Source: Nocardia sp. alder85J
Lineage (GTDB): Bacteria > Actinomycetota > Actinomycetes > Mycobacteriales > Mycobacteriaceae
Length of the DNA: 64,000 nt
Direction: 5' to 3'
Assembly (NCBI RefSeq): GCF_020176955.2
Contig: NZ_JAIUCZ020000001.1
Span: forward strand, 62,001 to 126,000
In this document: piece after piece, positions 15,758 to 23,831 of the stretch
Layout of the letters: the number at the start of each line of letters is the position of its first letter
Numbering within the stretch: the first letter of the stretch is position 1
Program-made: the position numbers and the translations under genes
The notes under the pieces: model-generated
Told to the model about the DNA's origin: nothing
Database searches by the model: none
Seen by the model: only the letters and a program-made list of their open reading frames with translations

Positions 15758-16555
15758 GTGCCGGAGAACGCGGTGGGCGGTGCCCCGCCACGGGTGGCGA
15801 TACTCGGTCTCGGGGAGGCCGGCTCCGCCTTCGCCCGCGATCTGGTGGCGGCCGGGGCCGACGTCCGGGGTTTCGATCCGGTGATCGCCGCGCCCGCCGG
15901 GGTGCGGCAGCGCGACAGCGACGCGGATGCGGTGTGCGACGCCGACCTGGTGTTCGACCTGACCACCGGCGACGAGGCCGAGGCCGCCACCCGCGCGGCC
16001 CTGTCCGGCCTGCGGCCCGGCACGCTGTGGGCCGAGGCGAACACCGTCGCTCCCGCGCTGAAGGTGCGGCTGGCGGAACTGGTCGCCGGAACCGGTGCGA
16101 CGCTGGTCGACGTCGCGATCATGGCCCCCGTGCCCGGCAAGGGCCTGCGCGTGCCGATGTACGTCTCCGGCCCCGACGCCGCCCGATTCCGCGACCTGCT
16201 CGCACCCTACGGCGTCGACGTCGAGCACATGCCCGGCCCGGTCGGGGTGGCGAGTTCGCGCAAACTGCTGCGCAGCGTCGTCTACAAGGGCCTGGCCGCC
16301 GCGATCGTGGAGGCGATGGCCGGGGCCCGCGCCGCCGGCTGCGCGGACTGGTTCCACGAACACCTGACCACCGAATTCGTCCGCTTCGACCCGGACATGG
16401 TCGACGGCTTCCTCGAAGGCAGCTACACCCACGCGGTCCGCCGCGCCGAGGAGATGGCCGCCGCCGCAGAACAACTCACCGACCTGGGCATCGAACCCCG
16501 CATCGCGACCGCGGCCCGGGACTCGCTGCGCGCGATCGCCGCTGGCGCCGGGTAG
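15758..16555 (+). CDS. NAD(P)-binding 6-phosphogluconate-dehydrogenase-like protein with DUF1932 domain, 265 aa
   Basis: The N-terminal Rossmann fold begins RVAILGLGEAGSAFA and continues through FDLTTGDEA and an ANTVAPA block. A PVPGKGLRVPMYVSG stretch and LRSVVYKGLAAAIVEAM (interdomain helix with the Lys) lead into a C-terminal DUF1932 helical domain. Related proteins are beta-hydroxyacid dehydrogenases; the exact substrate of DUF1932 members is mostly unknown. The GTG at 15758 has GAGGTG 7 bases upstream, better spacing than the GTG/ATG pair at 15734-15739. Grouped with the RraA-like and PrpF-like genes downstream, it may oxidise or reduce a carboxylated hydroxy-acid intermediate of ring cleavage. 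Confidence 0.82.
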   Translation: MPENAVGGAPPRVAILGLGEAGSAFARDLVAAGADVRGFDPVIAAPAGVRQRDSDADAVCDADLVFDLTTGDEAEAATRAALSGLRPGTLWAEANTVAPALKVRLAELVAGTGATLVDVAIMAPVPGKGLRVPMYVSGPDAARFRDLLAPYGVDVEHMPGPVGVASSRKLLRSVVYKGLAAAIVEAMAGARAAGCADWFHEHLTTEFVRFDPDMVDGFLEGSYTHAVRRAEEMAAAAEQLTDLGIEPRIATAARDSLRAIAAGAG

Positions 16556-16659
16556 GCGTGCGGCGCTGAACGTGGTCCGGCAGGTCCCCGCCGGATCCCC
16601 GCTCGGGTGGGCGTCCGGTGTCGACGATGAGGGCAACACCGGGCCCCACTCGGGTTTTG

Positions 16660-16671
16660 ATTGTATGCAAT
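16660..16671. promoter_or_regulatory. ATTGTATGCAAT operator-like site
   Basis: A near-palindrome with ATTG/CAAT arms, 56 bases before the RraA-like gene. It resembles the sites at 15643 and 19639 and lies in the 172-base gap after the dehydrogenase gene, which suggests a second regulated promoter within the cluster. Confidence 0.5.
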
Positions 16672-16727
16672 ATTGTCGACGTCGGTGATAGCTGTGAGCT
16701 ACCGTCGGCACACCACAGGAGGACACC

Positions 16728-17435
16728 ATGAAGTCGGTCGTCGTGACCGATCCGCCGCGCGCCTCGCTCGCGGACGCCACCCAGTTGGGTGAGTACGGCA
16801 CCGCCACCGTCCACGAGGCCGCCGGGCGGATCGGCTACCTCGGCTCGCGGCTGCGGCCCGCGTGGCCCGGCGCCCGGATCGGCGGCACCGCGGTCACCGT
16901 CTTGTGCTGGCCCGGCGACAATCTCATGATCCACGTCGCGGTCGAGCAGTGCCGCGAGGGCGACATCCTGGTCGTGGCCACCAACTCGCCGTCGTCCGAC
17001 GGCCTGTTCGGCGAGCTGTTCGCCACCGCGTTGCAGCAGCGCGGCGTGCGGGGCGTCGTCCTGTCCTGCGGTGTGCGCGATGTCGCGGAACTGCGCGAGA
17101 TGGGTTTCCCGGCCTGGTCGACGGTGGTCAGCGCGCAGGGTTCGGTGAAGGCCACCGCGGGCGCGATCAATGTGCCGATCGTGGTGGAGGGGCAGCTGAT
17201 CCAGCCCGGTGACGTGATCGTGGCGGACGACGACGGGGTCGCCGTGGTGTCCCGCGTGAACGTCCCCGAAGTGCTCACCGCCGCGCAGGCCCGGCTGGAG
17301 AAGGAGGAGCGCAATCGTCGGGCATTCCGCCGCGGCGAACTGGGGCTGGACATCTACGGGATGCGCGCGAAGCTGGCCGACTTCGGCATCTCCTATGTCT
17401 CCCACGCGGATTACGTTGCCGGAGAATCGAAGTGA
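16728..17435 (+). CDS. RraA-family protein, probable 4-carboxy-4-hydroxy-2-oxoadipate aldolase type, 235 aa
   Basis: The protein has the RraA/HMG aldolase fold signatures: LGEYGTATVHEA at the start, LCWPGDNLMIHVAVEQ, a GLFGELFAT segment, then GVRDVAELREMGFPAW with Arg117-Asp118. Class II HMG/CHA aldolases use a D-x20-R-D motif; Glu96 occupies the first acidic position here. CHA aldolase splits 4-carboxy-4-hydroxy-2-oxoadipate into pyruvate and oxaloacetate in gallate and protocatechuate meta-cleavage. The neighbouring PrpF-like tautomerase supports that reading over an RNase E inhibitor role. It has a strong AGGAGG ribosome site and overlaps the next gene by 4 bases. Confidence 0.83.
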   Translation: MKSVVVTDPPRASLADATQLGEYGTATVHEAAGRIGYLGSRLRPAWPGARIGGTAVTVLCWPGDNLMIHVAVEQCREGDILVVATNSPSSDGLFGELFATALQQRGVRGVVLSCGVRDVAELREMGFPAWSTVVSAQGSVKATAGAINVPIVVEGQLIQPGDVIVADDDGVAVVSRVNVPEVLTAAQARLEKEERNRRAFRRGELGLDIYGMRAKLADFGISYVSHADYVAGESK

Positions 17436-18547
17436 GTGAGTGGTTGCCGCGGTCCGGGACAGCCGGGATCGCCTGCCTGTGGATGCGCGGCGGCACGTCC
17501 AAGGGCGGATATTTCCGGGCGGACGACCTGCCCGCGAATCCGGCGGCCCGCGACGACCTGCTGCTGCGGATCATGGGCACCCCGGACCCGCGGCAGATCG
17601 ACGGCCTCGGCGGCGCGACCTCACTGACCAGTAAGGTCGCCGTGGTCTCGGCCTCGCAGCGGCCCGGTGTCGACGTGGACTACCTGTTCCTGCAACTGGG
17701 GGTCGACCGGCCCACGGTGTCGGACACGCAGAACTGCGGCAACATCCTCGCCGGGGTGGGGCAGTTCGCGGTCGAGTCCGGGCTGATCGAGCCGCCACCG
17801 GGGGCCGAAACCTGTTCGGTGCGTATCCATCTGGTGAACTCCGACAGCGTCGCCACCGCGACCTTCCCGCTGCGCGCGGGCCGCCCGGTCTATGCCGGTG
17901 ACACCGCGATCGACGGCGTTCCGGGCACGGCGGCGCCGGTACTGCTGGCCTTCGAGGACATCGCGGGCTCGGCGACCCCGGGCCTGTTCCCGACCGGCAA
18001 CGTCCGCGACGAGATCGACGGCATGGAGGTCACCTGCGTGGACAACGGCATGCCGGTGGTCGTCGCGACGGCCGCCGCCTTCGGGCTGACCGGCTACGAG
18101 TCGCACGCCGACCTGGCCGCCGACGCCGCCCTGCTCGACCGGGTGGATGCGTTGCGCCGCAAGGCCGCCGCGCTGATGGGCCTCGGCGACGTGGCGCAAT
18201 CCTCGGTGCCGAAGACCATCCTGGTGGCGCCCGGCCGCGACGGCGGCCAGGTGTGCACCCGCTCGTTCATCCCGGTGCAGCCGCACACCGCGGTCGGGGT
18301 GTTCGCGGCGATCAGCGCGGTCACCGCGCTGCTGACCCCGGGCGCGGTGGGGCACGAGCTCACCGCGGACTGGCCGGCGGCGCTGTCCCGGGTGGATGTC
18401 GAGCATCCGTCGGGGCACCTGCTGGTCGACATCGCCCTGGACACCGCCGTCACCCCGCCGGTCGTGCACCGCGCGGGCGTGATACGCACCGCCCGGAAAT
18501 TGTTCGCCGGAACCGTCTTTCCCCGCATCGCCGCCGAGTGTGCCTGA
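17432..18547 (+). CDS. PrpF-family protein, probable 4-oxalomesaconate tautomerase (GalD-like), 371 aa
   Basis: MRGGTSKGGYF near residue 18, DTQNCGNILAGVG in the middle, and a C-terminal RSFIPVQPHTAVG block identify the PrpF/DAP-epimerase-like fold. Two members are well known: PrpF (aconitate isomerase of the methylcitrate cycle) and GalD (keto/enol tautomerase of 4-oxalomesaconate in gallate breakdown). No methylcitrate genes are nearby, while an RraA-like aldolase and an extradiol dioxygenase flank it, so GalD-like activity is preferred. The start is a GTG overlapping the aldolase stop (GTGA). Confidence 0.85.
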   Translation: MSEWLPRSGTAGIACLWMRGGTSKGGYFRADDLPANPAARDDLLLRIMGTPDPRQIDGLGGATSLTSKVAVVSASQRPGVDVDYLFLQLGVDRPTVSDTQNCGNILAGVGQFAVESGLIEPPPGAETCSVRIHLVNSDSVATATFPLRAGRPVYAGDTAIDGVPGTAAPVLLAFEDIAGSATPGLFPTGNVRDEIDGMEVTCVDNGMPVVVATAAAFGLTGYESHADLAADAALLDRVDALRRKAAALMGLGDVAQSSVPKTILVAPGRDGGQVCTRSFIPVQPHTAVGVFAAISAVTALLTPGAVGHELTADWPAALSRVDVEHPSGHLLVDIALDTAVTPPVVHRAGVIRTARKLFAGTVFPRIAAECA

Positions 18548-18581
18548 ACCGCACCGATTTTCCCGAGAAGGACTGGCAAAC

Positions 18582-19571
18582 ATGGCCCCCGGTCACGAGA
18601 TAGCGCATCTGGCGCACGTCACGCTACTCACCCCGAAGCTCGACGAGAGCATCCGCTTCTGCACCGATTTCCTGGGTCTGGAGGTGGTCGGGCGCGACGG
18701 TGACGACGTCTATCTGCACGCCTGGGACGACTACCTGCACCACAGCCTGACCCTGCGCGCGCACCGGCACGCGGGTATCGCCCGGACCACGTTGCGCGCC
18801 TTCGGCCCCGAGGAATTGGAGCGCCGGGTGGCGGCGCTGGCGGCGGCCGGTCGCGGCATCGGCTGGGTGGACGGCGAACCCGGCTTCGGCCGCACCTACC
18901 TGTTCACCGATCCGGACGGCCACGAATTCGGCGTGTTCTACGATGCGGACTGGTACGAGCCCGGCGACGAGACCCGGCCGTCGCTGAAGAACCAGGCCGC
19001 GAGATATCCCGGCGGCGGCGTCCCTGCCCGGCGGCTGGACCACGTCAACTTCCTCGGGCAGGCGCCGGTGGACAACCGCGATTTCCTGGTGGACACGCTG
19101 GGCGCGATGACCACCGAGCAGATCGTGCTGAACGACGGCACCGTCGCGGCCGCCTGGACCACCTTCGGCAACAAGAGCTATGACCTGGTGTACACCAGGG
19201 ACAATCTGGGCCTGTCCGGCCGGCTGCACCACATCGCCTTCGCCGCCGACAGCCGCGCGGACATCCTGCGGGCCTGCGACGTCGCCCTGGACCAGGGCGT
19301 GTTCATCGAGACCGGCCCGCACAAGCACGCCATCCAGCAGACCTTCTTCCTGTACGTCTACGAGCCCGGCGGCAACCGTATCGAACTGTGCAACGCGGGC
19401 GCCCGGCTGATCCTGGCGCCGGACTGGAAGCGGGTCGACTGGACCGAAGCCGAACGGGCCAAGGGTCAGGCGTGGGGGCTGAAGACCATCGAGTCCTTCC
19501 ACACCCACGGCACCCCCACCGCCGCCGAGTCGGCACGCGAGGCGCAACTCGCCGGCACCGATCGCGCATAA
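18582..19571 (+). CDS. Two-domain extradiol ring-cleavage dioxygenase (VOC superfamily), 329 aa
   Basis: Two glyoxalase/VOC domains are seen, at residues 6-120 and 150-285. The second has the catechol 2,3-dioxygenase layout: His154 in RRLDHVNF, His217 in RLHHIAF and Glu268 in GNRIELC as iron ligands, with His249 in TGPHKHAI as the likely acid-base residue. It should open a catecholic ring next to the two hydroxyls (meta cleavage). Gallate dioxygenases known so far are of the LigB type, so this enzyme would be a different solution if the pathway is gallate-like. The ATG at 18582 was preferred over a frame starting in the previous gene. Confidence 0.88.
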   Translation: MAPGHEIAHLAHVTLLTPKLDESIRFCTDFLGLEVVGRDGDDVYLHAWDDYLHHSLTLRAHRHAGIARTTLRAFGPEELERRVAALAAAGRGIGWVDGEPGFGRTYLFTDPDGHEFGVFYDADWYEPGDETRPSLKNQAARYPGGGVPARRLDHVNFLGQAPVDNRDFLVDTLGAMTTEQIVLNDGTVAAAWTTFGNKSYDLVYTRDNLGLSGRLHHIAFAADSRADILRACDVALDQGVFIETGPHKHAIQQTFFLYVYEPGGNRIELCNAGARLILAPDWKRVDWTEAERAKGQAWGLKTIESFHTHGTPTAAESAREAQLAGTDRA

Positions 19572-19591
19572 TTCGCTGACCGATAGCTGCG

Positions 19592-19617
19592 GGCGCCGCC
19601 GGGTATCCGGCGGCGCC
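19592..19617. terminator. 11-bp GC hairpin after the dioxygenase gene
   Basis: GGCGCCGCCGG at 19592-19602 and CCGGCGGCGCC at 19607-19617 form a perfect stem with the loop GTAT, 21 bases after the stop codon. The MFS gene that follows has its own operator-like sites, so transcription probably ends here. Confidence 0.7.
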
Positions 19618-19638
19618 TCGGTCGCACCCTCCCGGAGT

Positions 19639-19674
19639 ATTGTCAACAATCTTGTGTATCGTATTGCGCTCAAT
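19639..19674. promoter_or_regulatory. Two palindromes upstream of the MFS importer
   Basis: ATTGTCAACAAT at 19639-19650 is the exact reverse complement of the core of the 15643 site. A second ATTG-CGCT-CAAT element lies at 19663-19674. Two spaced sites 58-93 bases before the start suggest cooperative binding by the GntR protein encoded at 14544. Confidence 0.6.
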
Positions 19675-19731
19675 CTAGGGCGCAATATAGCCTGGCTCAC
19701 AGTTGTACGGTTTCCCAGGAAAGAGACAAGC

Positions 19732-21057
19732 TTGTCCTCGTTAGATCTGCGTGGCGGCTCACCCGCCATCGGCCGGCTGGCCACCCGAGTGATCGCGGTG
19801 TGCTGGTTCCTGGTCCTGCTGGACGGCCTCGACCTGTTCGTCTACGGCGCGGTGCTGCCCGGCGTGTTCGAGGACAAGGCATTCCACCTCACCAAGGCCG
19901 CCGGCGGTGACATCGGCAGCTGCACCAATCTGGGCATGCTGCTCGGCGCACTGACCGCCGGTCTGCTCAACGACCGCATCGGCCGGCGGCTGCCGCTGAT
20001 GGGCGGCGTGACGATCTTCGCGCTCGCCTCGGCCGGGGCCGCCGCCGCGCACACCGTCACCCTGTTCGGGGTCGCCCGGACCATCTCCGGCTACGGACTG
20101 GGTGCGCTGCTGCCCACCTGCCTGGCGCTGGTACAGGAGTTCGCACCGCCGGCCCGGAAGAACCTCGCCGTCACCGTCGTGATGACTGCGCACCAGGCCG
20201 GTGGGGCGCTCGCCGGAGGATTGGCGCTGTCGGTGGTGCATCACCTGGGCTGGCGCTCCGTGTACTGGTTCGGCGCGCTGCCGCTGCTGGCGGTGCCGCT
20301 GATCTGGGCGTTGCTGCCGGAGTCGATGACCTTCCTGATCGGATCCGGCCGCACCGCGCAGGCACAGGCCCAGGCCGCGAAATACGGTGTGCCGCTGGAG
20401 TTCTACGCCCCGGAGGCGGGCGGCGAACGGCGCCGCGGCGATGTCCGGCAGCTGTTCACCCGCACCGTATGGAGCACCACGCTGCTGTTCTGGGTGGCGT
20501 CGTTCTTCGGCCTGCTGCTGGTCTACGGCATGAACACCTGGCTGCCGACGATGATGCGCGGCCACGGCTACAACCTGGGTTCGGCCATCAGCTTCCTGCT
20601 GGTGATCAACCTCGGCGGCATCGTCGGCATGCTGGTCGCGGGCCCGCTGGCCGACCGGTTCGGCCCGCGCCGGGTGGCGCTGATCTGGTTCGCCTGCACC
20701 GCGATCGGCGTGGCGCTGCTGGCGGCGCACACCTCACAGGTCCTCACCTACGTGATCGTGTTCGTGACCGGCGGATTCCTGTTCAGCGCGCAGACGCTGA
20801 TCTACGCGAGCACCAGCACCTACTATCTGCCGAGCGTGCGGGCGACCGCGCTGGGCTGGGTGTCCGGCGTCGGCCGCTGGGGTTCGATCTTCGGTCCGTG
20901 GTTCGGCGGGGTGCTGCTGTCGCACGGATTCGACACCGCCGGATTCTGGGTGTTCGCGATCGCGGCCGCCATCGCCGTGGTGACGATCGCCTTCATCCGG
21001 CGCAATCCCGAGGTGGATGCCTATCGGGCCGCCGAACGGGAGTCTGTTCCCGCCTGA
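19732..21057 (+). CDS. MFS transporter, aromatic acid:H+ symporter type, 441 aa
   Basis: Twelve hydrophobic segments are recognisable. TM1 holds LLDGLDLFVYGAVLPG, matching the DGxDxxxYG motif of the AAHS (PcaK/GalT-like) group, and the loop 2-3 motif GLLNDRIGRRLPLMGG and loop 8-9 motif GPLADRFGPRRVAL are both intact. It should import an aromatic or related organic acid. The start was set at a TTG (19732) preceded by AGGAAAGAG; a frame opening 78 bases upstream would cross the operator sites. Its own promoter and operators suggest it is induced with the catabolic genes. Confidence 0.87.
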   Translation: MSSLDLRGGSPAIGRLATRVIAVCWFLVLLDGLDLFVYGAVLPGVFEDKAFHLTKAAGGDIGSCTNLGMLLGALTAGLLNDRIGRRLPLMGGVTIFALASAGAAAAHTVTLFGVARTISGYGLGALLPTCLALVQEFAPPARKNLAVTVVMTAHQAGGALAGGLALSVVHHLGWRSVYWFGALPLLAVPLIWALLPESMTFLIGSGRTAQAQAQAAKYGVPLEFYAPEAGGERRRGDVRQLFTRTVWSTTLLFWVASFFGLLLVYGMNTWLPTMMRGHGYNLGSAISFLLVINLGGIVGMLVAGPLADRFGPRRVALIWFACTAIGVALLAAHTSQVLTYVIVFVTGGFLFSAQTLIYASTSTYYLPSVRATALGWVSGVGRWGSIFGPWFGGVLLSHGFDTAGFWVFAIAAAIAVVTIAFIRRNPEVDAYRAAERESVPA

Positions 21058-21209
21058 GACCACGGCGACGGAAGGCAGGCGGGTCCGGGGTTCCGAGCCC
21101 GCCGCGGTCTATGGTGCTCGCTGAGACGTGCGACGCGGTCGCGCGCCCGCTGTCGTGCCGTGCCTCGGCCCGGCCTCTCCGCTCGCTCCGACACAGGCAG
21201 GTAGGCACC

Positions 21210-23069
21210 ATGCGGCGTTACCCCGGGCAGGATTCCGTTCCGCGGCGAAGGCGGTGGCGGCCCGCGATGGCGGCGGCCGCGCTGACCGCTGTGCTGGTCG
21301 CGGTCACGGCATGCTCGTCCGGTCACGCGCCGGCCCCGGCCCCCGCGCCCCCGGGTGTCACCACCGCGCCCCCACCCCCGCCGCCCTCGGTGCCGCGGCT
21401 GGCCGCCGGGGAGGAACTGCAGGTGCTCCCCCCGAAGATCGGCTGCCCCGACCTCGCCGGACAGGACTTCACCCGGCTCAGCGAGGGAGCCGTCTCGATC
21501 GCGCTCGCCACCCTGGTGCCGAAAAGCGAAGCCAGCCCCTACGAATACTGCCAGGTGGTCGGCTACATCGACCCGCAGATCGGCTTCGAATTGCGTTTGC
21601 CCACAACCACCTACCGCGGCCGCTACCTGCAACAGGGTTGCGGCGGCTTCTGCGGCAATATCAACCTCGGGCAGCATCCGCCGGCCAGTACCGGCTGCGC
21701 CCCGCTGACCGACGGTTCGCTGGCGCTGGGCCAGGACGACGAGGGCCACCGCGATACCGGCGCGGTGGACGTCTGGGCCACCGACCCACAACTGAAGGCG
21801 GACTTCGGCTATCGCTCCGAGCACGTCTTCGCCGCCGCCGCGAAGGCCGTGATCACCGCGTTCTACGGTGTGGCGCCGCGCTATTCGTACTTCGACGGCT
21901 GTTCCGACGGCGGCCGCGAGGCCCTGATGGAGACTCAGCGCTACCCGACCGATTTCGACGGCGTGCTCGCCGGCGCCCCCGCCTTCAATCAGACCGCGCT
22001 GAACGCCTTCGAGGAGGCGTACCTGTCGACGGTCGACTTCCGCCCCGACGGCTCGGTGATCCTGCCCGCCGCCAAGGTGGACGTGGTGCACGACGCGGCG
22101 ATCGCGGCCTGCGCGGACCCCGATCTCGGCGACGGCGCCATCCAGGACCCGCGCGCGTGCAGCTTCGACCCCGGCAGCATCGCCTGCCCGCCCGGTCCCG
22201 ACCGCCCCGACTGCCTGACCGCCGAACAGGTCGACGTGGTCCGCAAGATCTACACCGGTGTCGTCGACTCCGGCGGCACCCACCTGTACACCGGCGGCGA
22301 ACCGATCGGCTCCGAACCGCAGTGGGTGGGCCTGATCGTCCCGCGCGACGGCCAGCACCGCGAACAGATCCTCATGTACCGCCTCGGCACCGGATTCCTG
22401 CGCTGGCTCGGCACCTGGAAACCCGATCCGGGCAAGCAGATCGACGCCTCCCTGTTCACCGTGGACAACCTCCGGTCGTACCTGGATTCGGTGGGCGGCC
22501 TCTACGACGCCACCGACCCCGACCTGTCCGCCTTCGCCCAGCGCGGCGGCAAACTGATCCAGTGGCACGGCTGGTCCGACGGCTACATCCCGCCGGTCGG
22601 CTCGATCACCTACCGCCAGGCCGTGATCGACAAACTCGGCCAGCAGATCGCCGACGGCTTCTACCGCCTCTACCTGTTCCCCGGCATGTTCCACTGCGCC
22701 GGCGGTTACGGCCCCAGCCACACCGACCTGCTCACCCCGCTGATCCAGTGGACCGAACGCGACCAGACCCCGAACGCGGTGATCGCCACCAAGACCGCCA
22801 CCGACAGCGACGGCCACTTCGCCGGCGCGAGCGCCCCCACTCCACCCGACCCCACCGCGCCCGTCGTCACGGCCCGCCCGATCTACCCCTACCCGACCCA
22901 GACCGCCTACAAGGGTTCCGGGGATCGCAACGCCGCCGGCAGTTACGCCGCGATCCTCCCGCAACCCCACGACGACCACTACAAATGGGGCGGCGACTTC
23001 CGTTCTGGATACCAGTTGTGGTGCACCTCGGACGGGCGCGAACTGTCCTGCACCCGCAGTCATCCATAG
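21210..23069 (+). CDS. Tannase/feruloyl esterase family lipoprotein, 619 aa
   Basis: The CS-D-HC signature that defines the tannase family is complete: Cys231-Ser232 in DGCSDGG, Asp457 in WHGWSDGYIPP and His495-Cys496 in GMFHCAGG, the two cysteines forming a disulfide that aligns Ser and His. A lipoprotein signal is present (RRRRWRP, hydrophobic stretch, then TACSSG with Cys35), followed by a Pro/Ala-rich linker to about residue 62. The enzyme would sit outside the membrane and release gallate, ferulate or a similar acid from esters. Its position next to a presumed aromatic-acid importer fits. The ATG at 21210 is the correct start; the open frame extends far upstream inside the MFS gene only because of GC content. 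Confidence 0.9.
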   Translation: MRRYPGQDSVPRRRRWRPAMAAAALTAVLVAVTACSSGHAPAPAPAPPGVTTAPPPPPPSVPRLAAGEELQVLPPKIGCPDLAGQDFTRLSEGAVSIALATLVPKSEASPYEYCQVVGYIDPQIGFELRLPTTTYRGRYLQQGCGGFCGNINLGQHPPASTGCAPLTDGSLALGQDDEGHRDTGAVDVWATDPQLKADFGYRSEHVFAAAAKAVITAFYGVAPRYSYFDGCSDGGREALMETQRYPTDFDGVLAGAPAFNQTALNAFEEAYLSTVDFRPDGSVILPAAKVDVVHDAAIAACADPDLGDGAIQDPRACSFDPGSIACPPGPDRPDCLTAEQVDVVRKIYTGVVDSGGTHLYTGGEPIGSEPQWVGLIVPRDGQHREQILMYRLGTGFLRWLGTWKPDPGKQIDASLFTVDNLRSYLDSVGGLYDATDPDLSAFAQRGGKLIQWHGWSDGYIPPVGSITYRQAVIDKLGQQIADGFYRLYLFPGMFHCAGGYGPSHTDLLTPLIQWTERDQTPNAVIATKTATDSDGHFAGASAPTPPDPTAPVVTARPIYPYPTQTAYKGSGDRNAAGSYAAILPQPHDDHYKWGGDFRSGYQLWCTSDGRELSCTRSHP

Positions 23070-23143
23070 CGGTGTCGAACCGGTAGCGGGGCAAGGTGTT
23101 CCGGCCCGGCATCGCGCCCGGGTGCCGCGGCCGGGCAACCCCC

Positions 23144-23165
23144 GGCGGCCGGCGCGCCGGCCGCC
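23144..23165. terminator. Perfect 22-bp GC palindrome after the tannase gene
   Basis: GGCGGCCGGCG followed immediately by its reverse complement, 75 bases after the tannase stop. No T-run. It probably forms a stable hairpin ending the tannase transcript. Confidence 0.55.
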
Positions 23166-23249
23166 GCCCGGAGCCGCCGAAACCGCGGGCCGGGCACCAC
23201 CTTTCCGCTCGGGTACCGTGGCGTGATCGGCGAGAGCGGAGGTTCGGCA

Positions 23250-23732
23250 GTGATACGGGTAGGCGTGACCGGGCACATGAACATCACCGCGGACACGGCG
23301 GCCCTGGTGTATGCCGGGATCACCGAGCGATTGGCCGGTCTCGGCGCGGGCCCGGACCTGACCGGCGTGAGTTGCCTTGCGCGCGGCGCTGATTCGGTGT
23401 TCGCACAGGCGGTACTCGATGCCGGTGGCCGACTGGAAGTGGTACTGCCCTCCCGCACCTACCGGCAGCGCAAGGTGGCCGCCGACTACGCGCCACTGTT
23501 CGACGAATTGCTGGGCCGCGCGGATCCCGTGCGCGTCATGGACTTCGACGAATCCGGTGTCGCGGCCTACGAGGCGGCGAACGAGGTGATGCTCGCCTCG
23601 TGCGACCGCCTCGTCGCCGTCTGGGACGGGCAGGCCGGTGATCCCGGCGGCACCGGTTCGGTGGTGGCGCTGGCCCGAGCACGCGGTCTGACCGTCGACA
23701 TCGTCTGGCCGGACGGTGCCGCCCGCGGCTGA
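23250..23732 (+). CDS. SLOG-like nucleotide-binding fold protein, 160 aa
   Basis: The sequence begins MIRVGVTGHMNI, contains CLARGADSVFAQAVLDAGG, and ends with AVWDGQAGDPGGTGSVVALARARG. This order (Rossmann-like opening, GAD motif, late GG-T-VV segment) is that of SLOG/LOG-type proteins related to DprA and TIGR00725-like families, which bind nucleotides or small ligands. The GTG at 23250 follows GGAGG with good spacing. It stands alone between a terminator and a convergent amidase. Function is not known; DprA-like DNA processing and cytokinin-LOG activity both seem unlikely from the motifs. Confidence 0.65.
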   Translation: MIRVGVTGHMNITADTAALVYAGITERLAGLGAGPDLTGVSCLARGADSVFAQAVLDAGGRLEVVLPSRTYRQRKVAADYAPLFDELLGRADPVRVMDFDESGVAAYEAANEVMLASCDRLVAVWDGQAGDPGGTGSVVALARARGLTVDIVWPDGAARG

Positions 23733-23831
23733 CCACCGCGCGGTGTCGCGTGCTGTTCGATCACCTGAAGGGACTCGTGTCCACGAGTTCCGCAGCGCGG
23801 TGGACCTCGCCGGGGCCGACCGGCGGATCGG

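Noticed and set aside
15297..15791. Minus-strand open frame giving a His-Gly-Val-Asp repeat protein
   Set aside because: It is created by the 18/19-bp repeat array; the period is not constant modulo 3, there is no ribosome site and it overlaps the next gene's promoter and start.
16728..17435. RNase E inhibitor RraA proper
   Set aside because: The Arg-Asp motif and the PrpF/dioxygenase neighbours fit an aldolase better; actinobacterial RraA-like genes in such context are catabolic.
20469..21209. Upstream extension of the tannase frame into the MFS gene
   Set aside because: The extension is Arg/Gly-rich and overlaps a clear transporter; the lipoprotein signal starts at 21210.
21021..23276. 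751-codon minus-strand open frame
   Set aside because: It is the shadow of the tannase gene, which has lipobox, CS-D-HC motif and ribosome site; the minus frame shows no motif.
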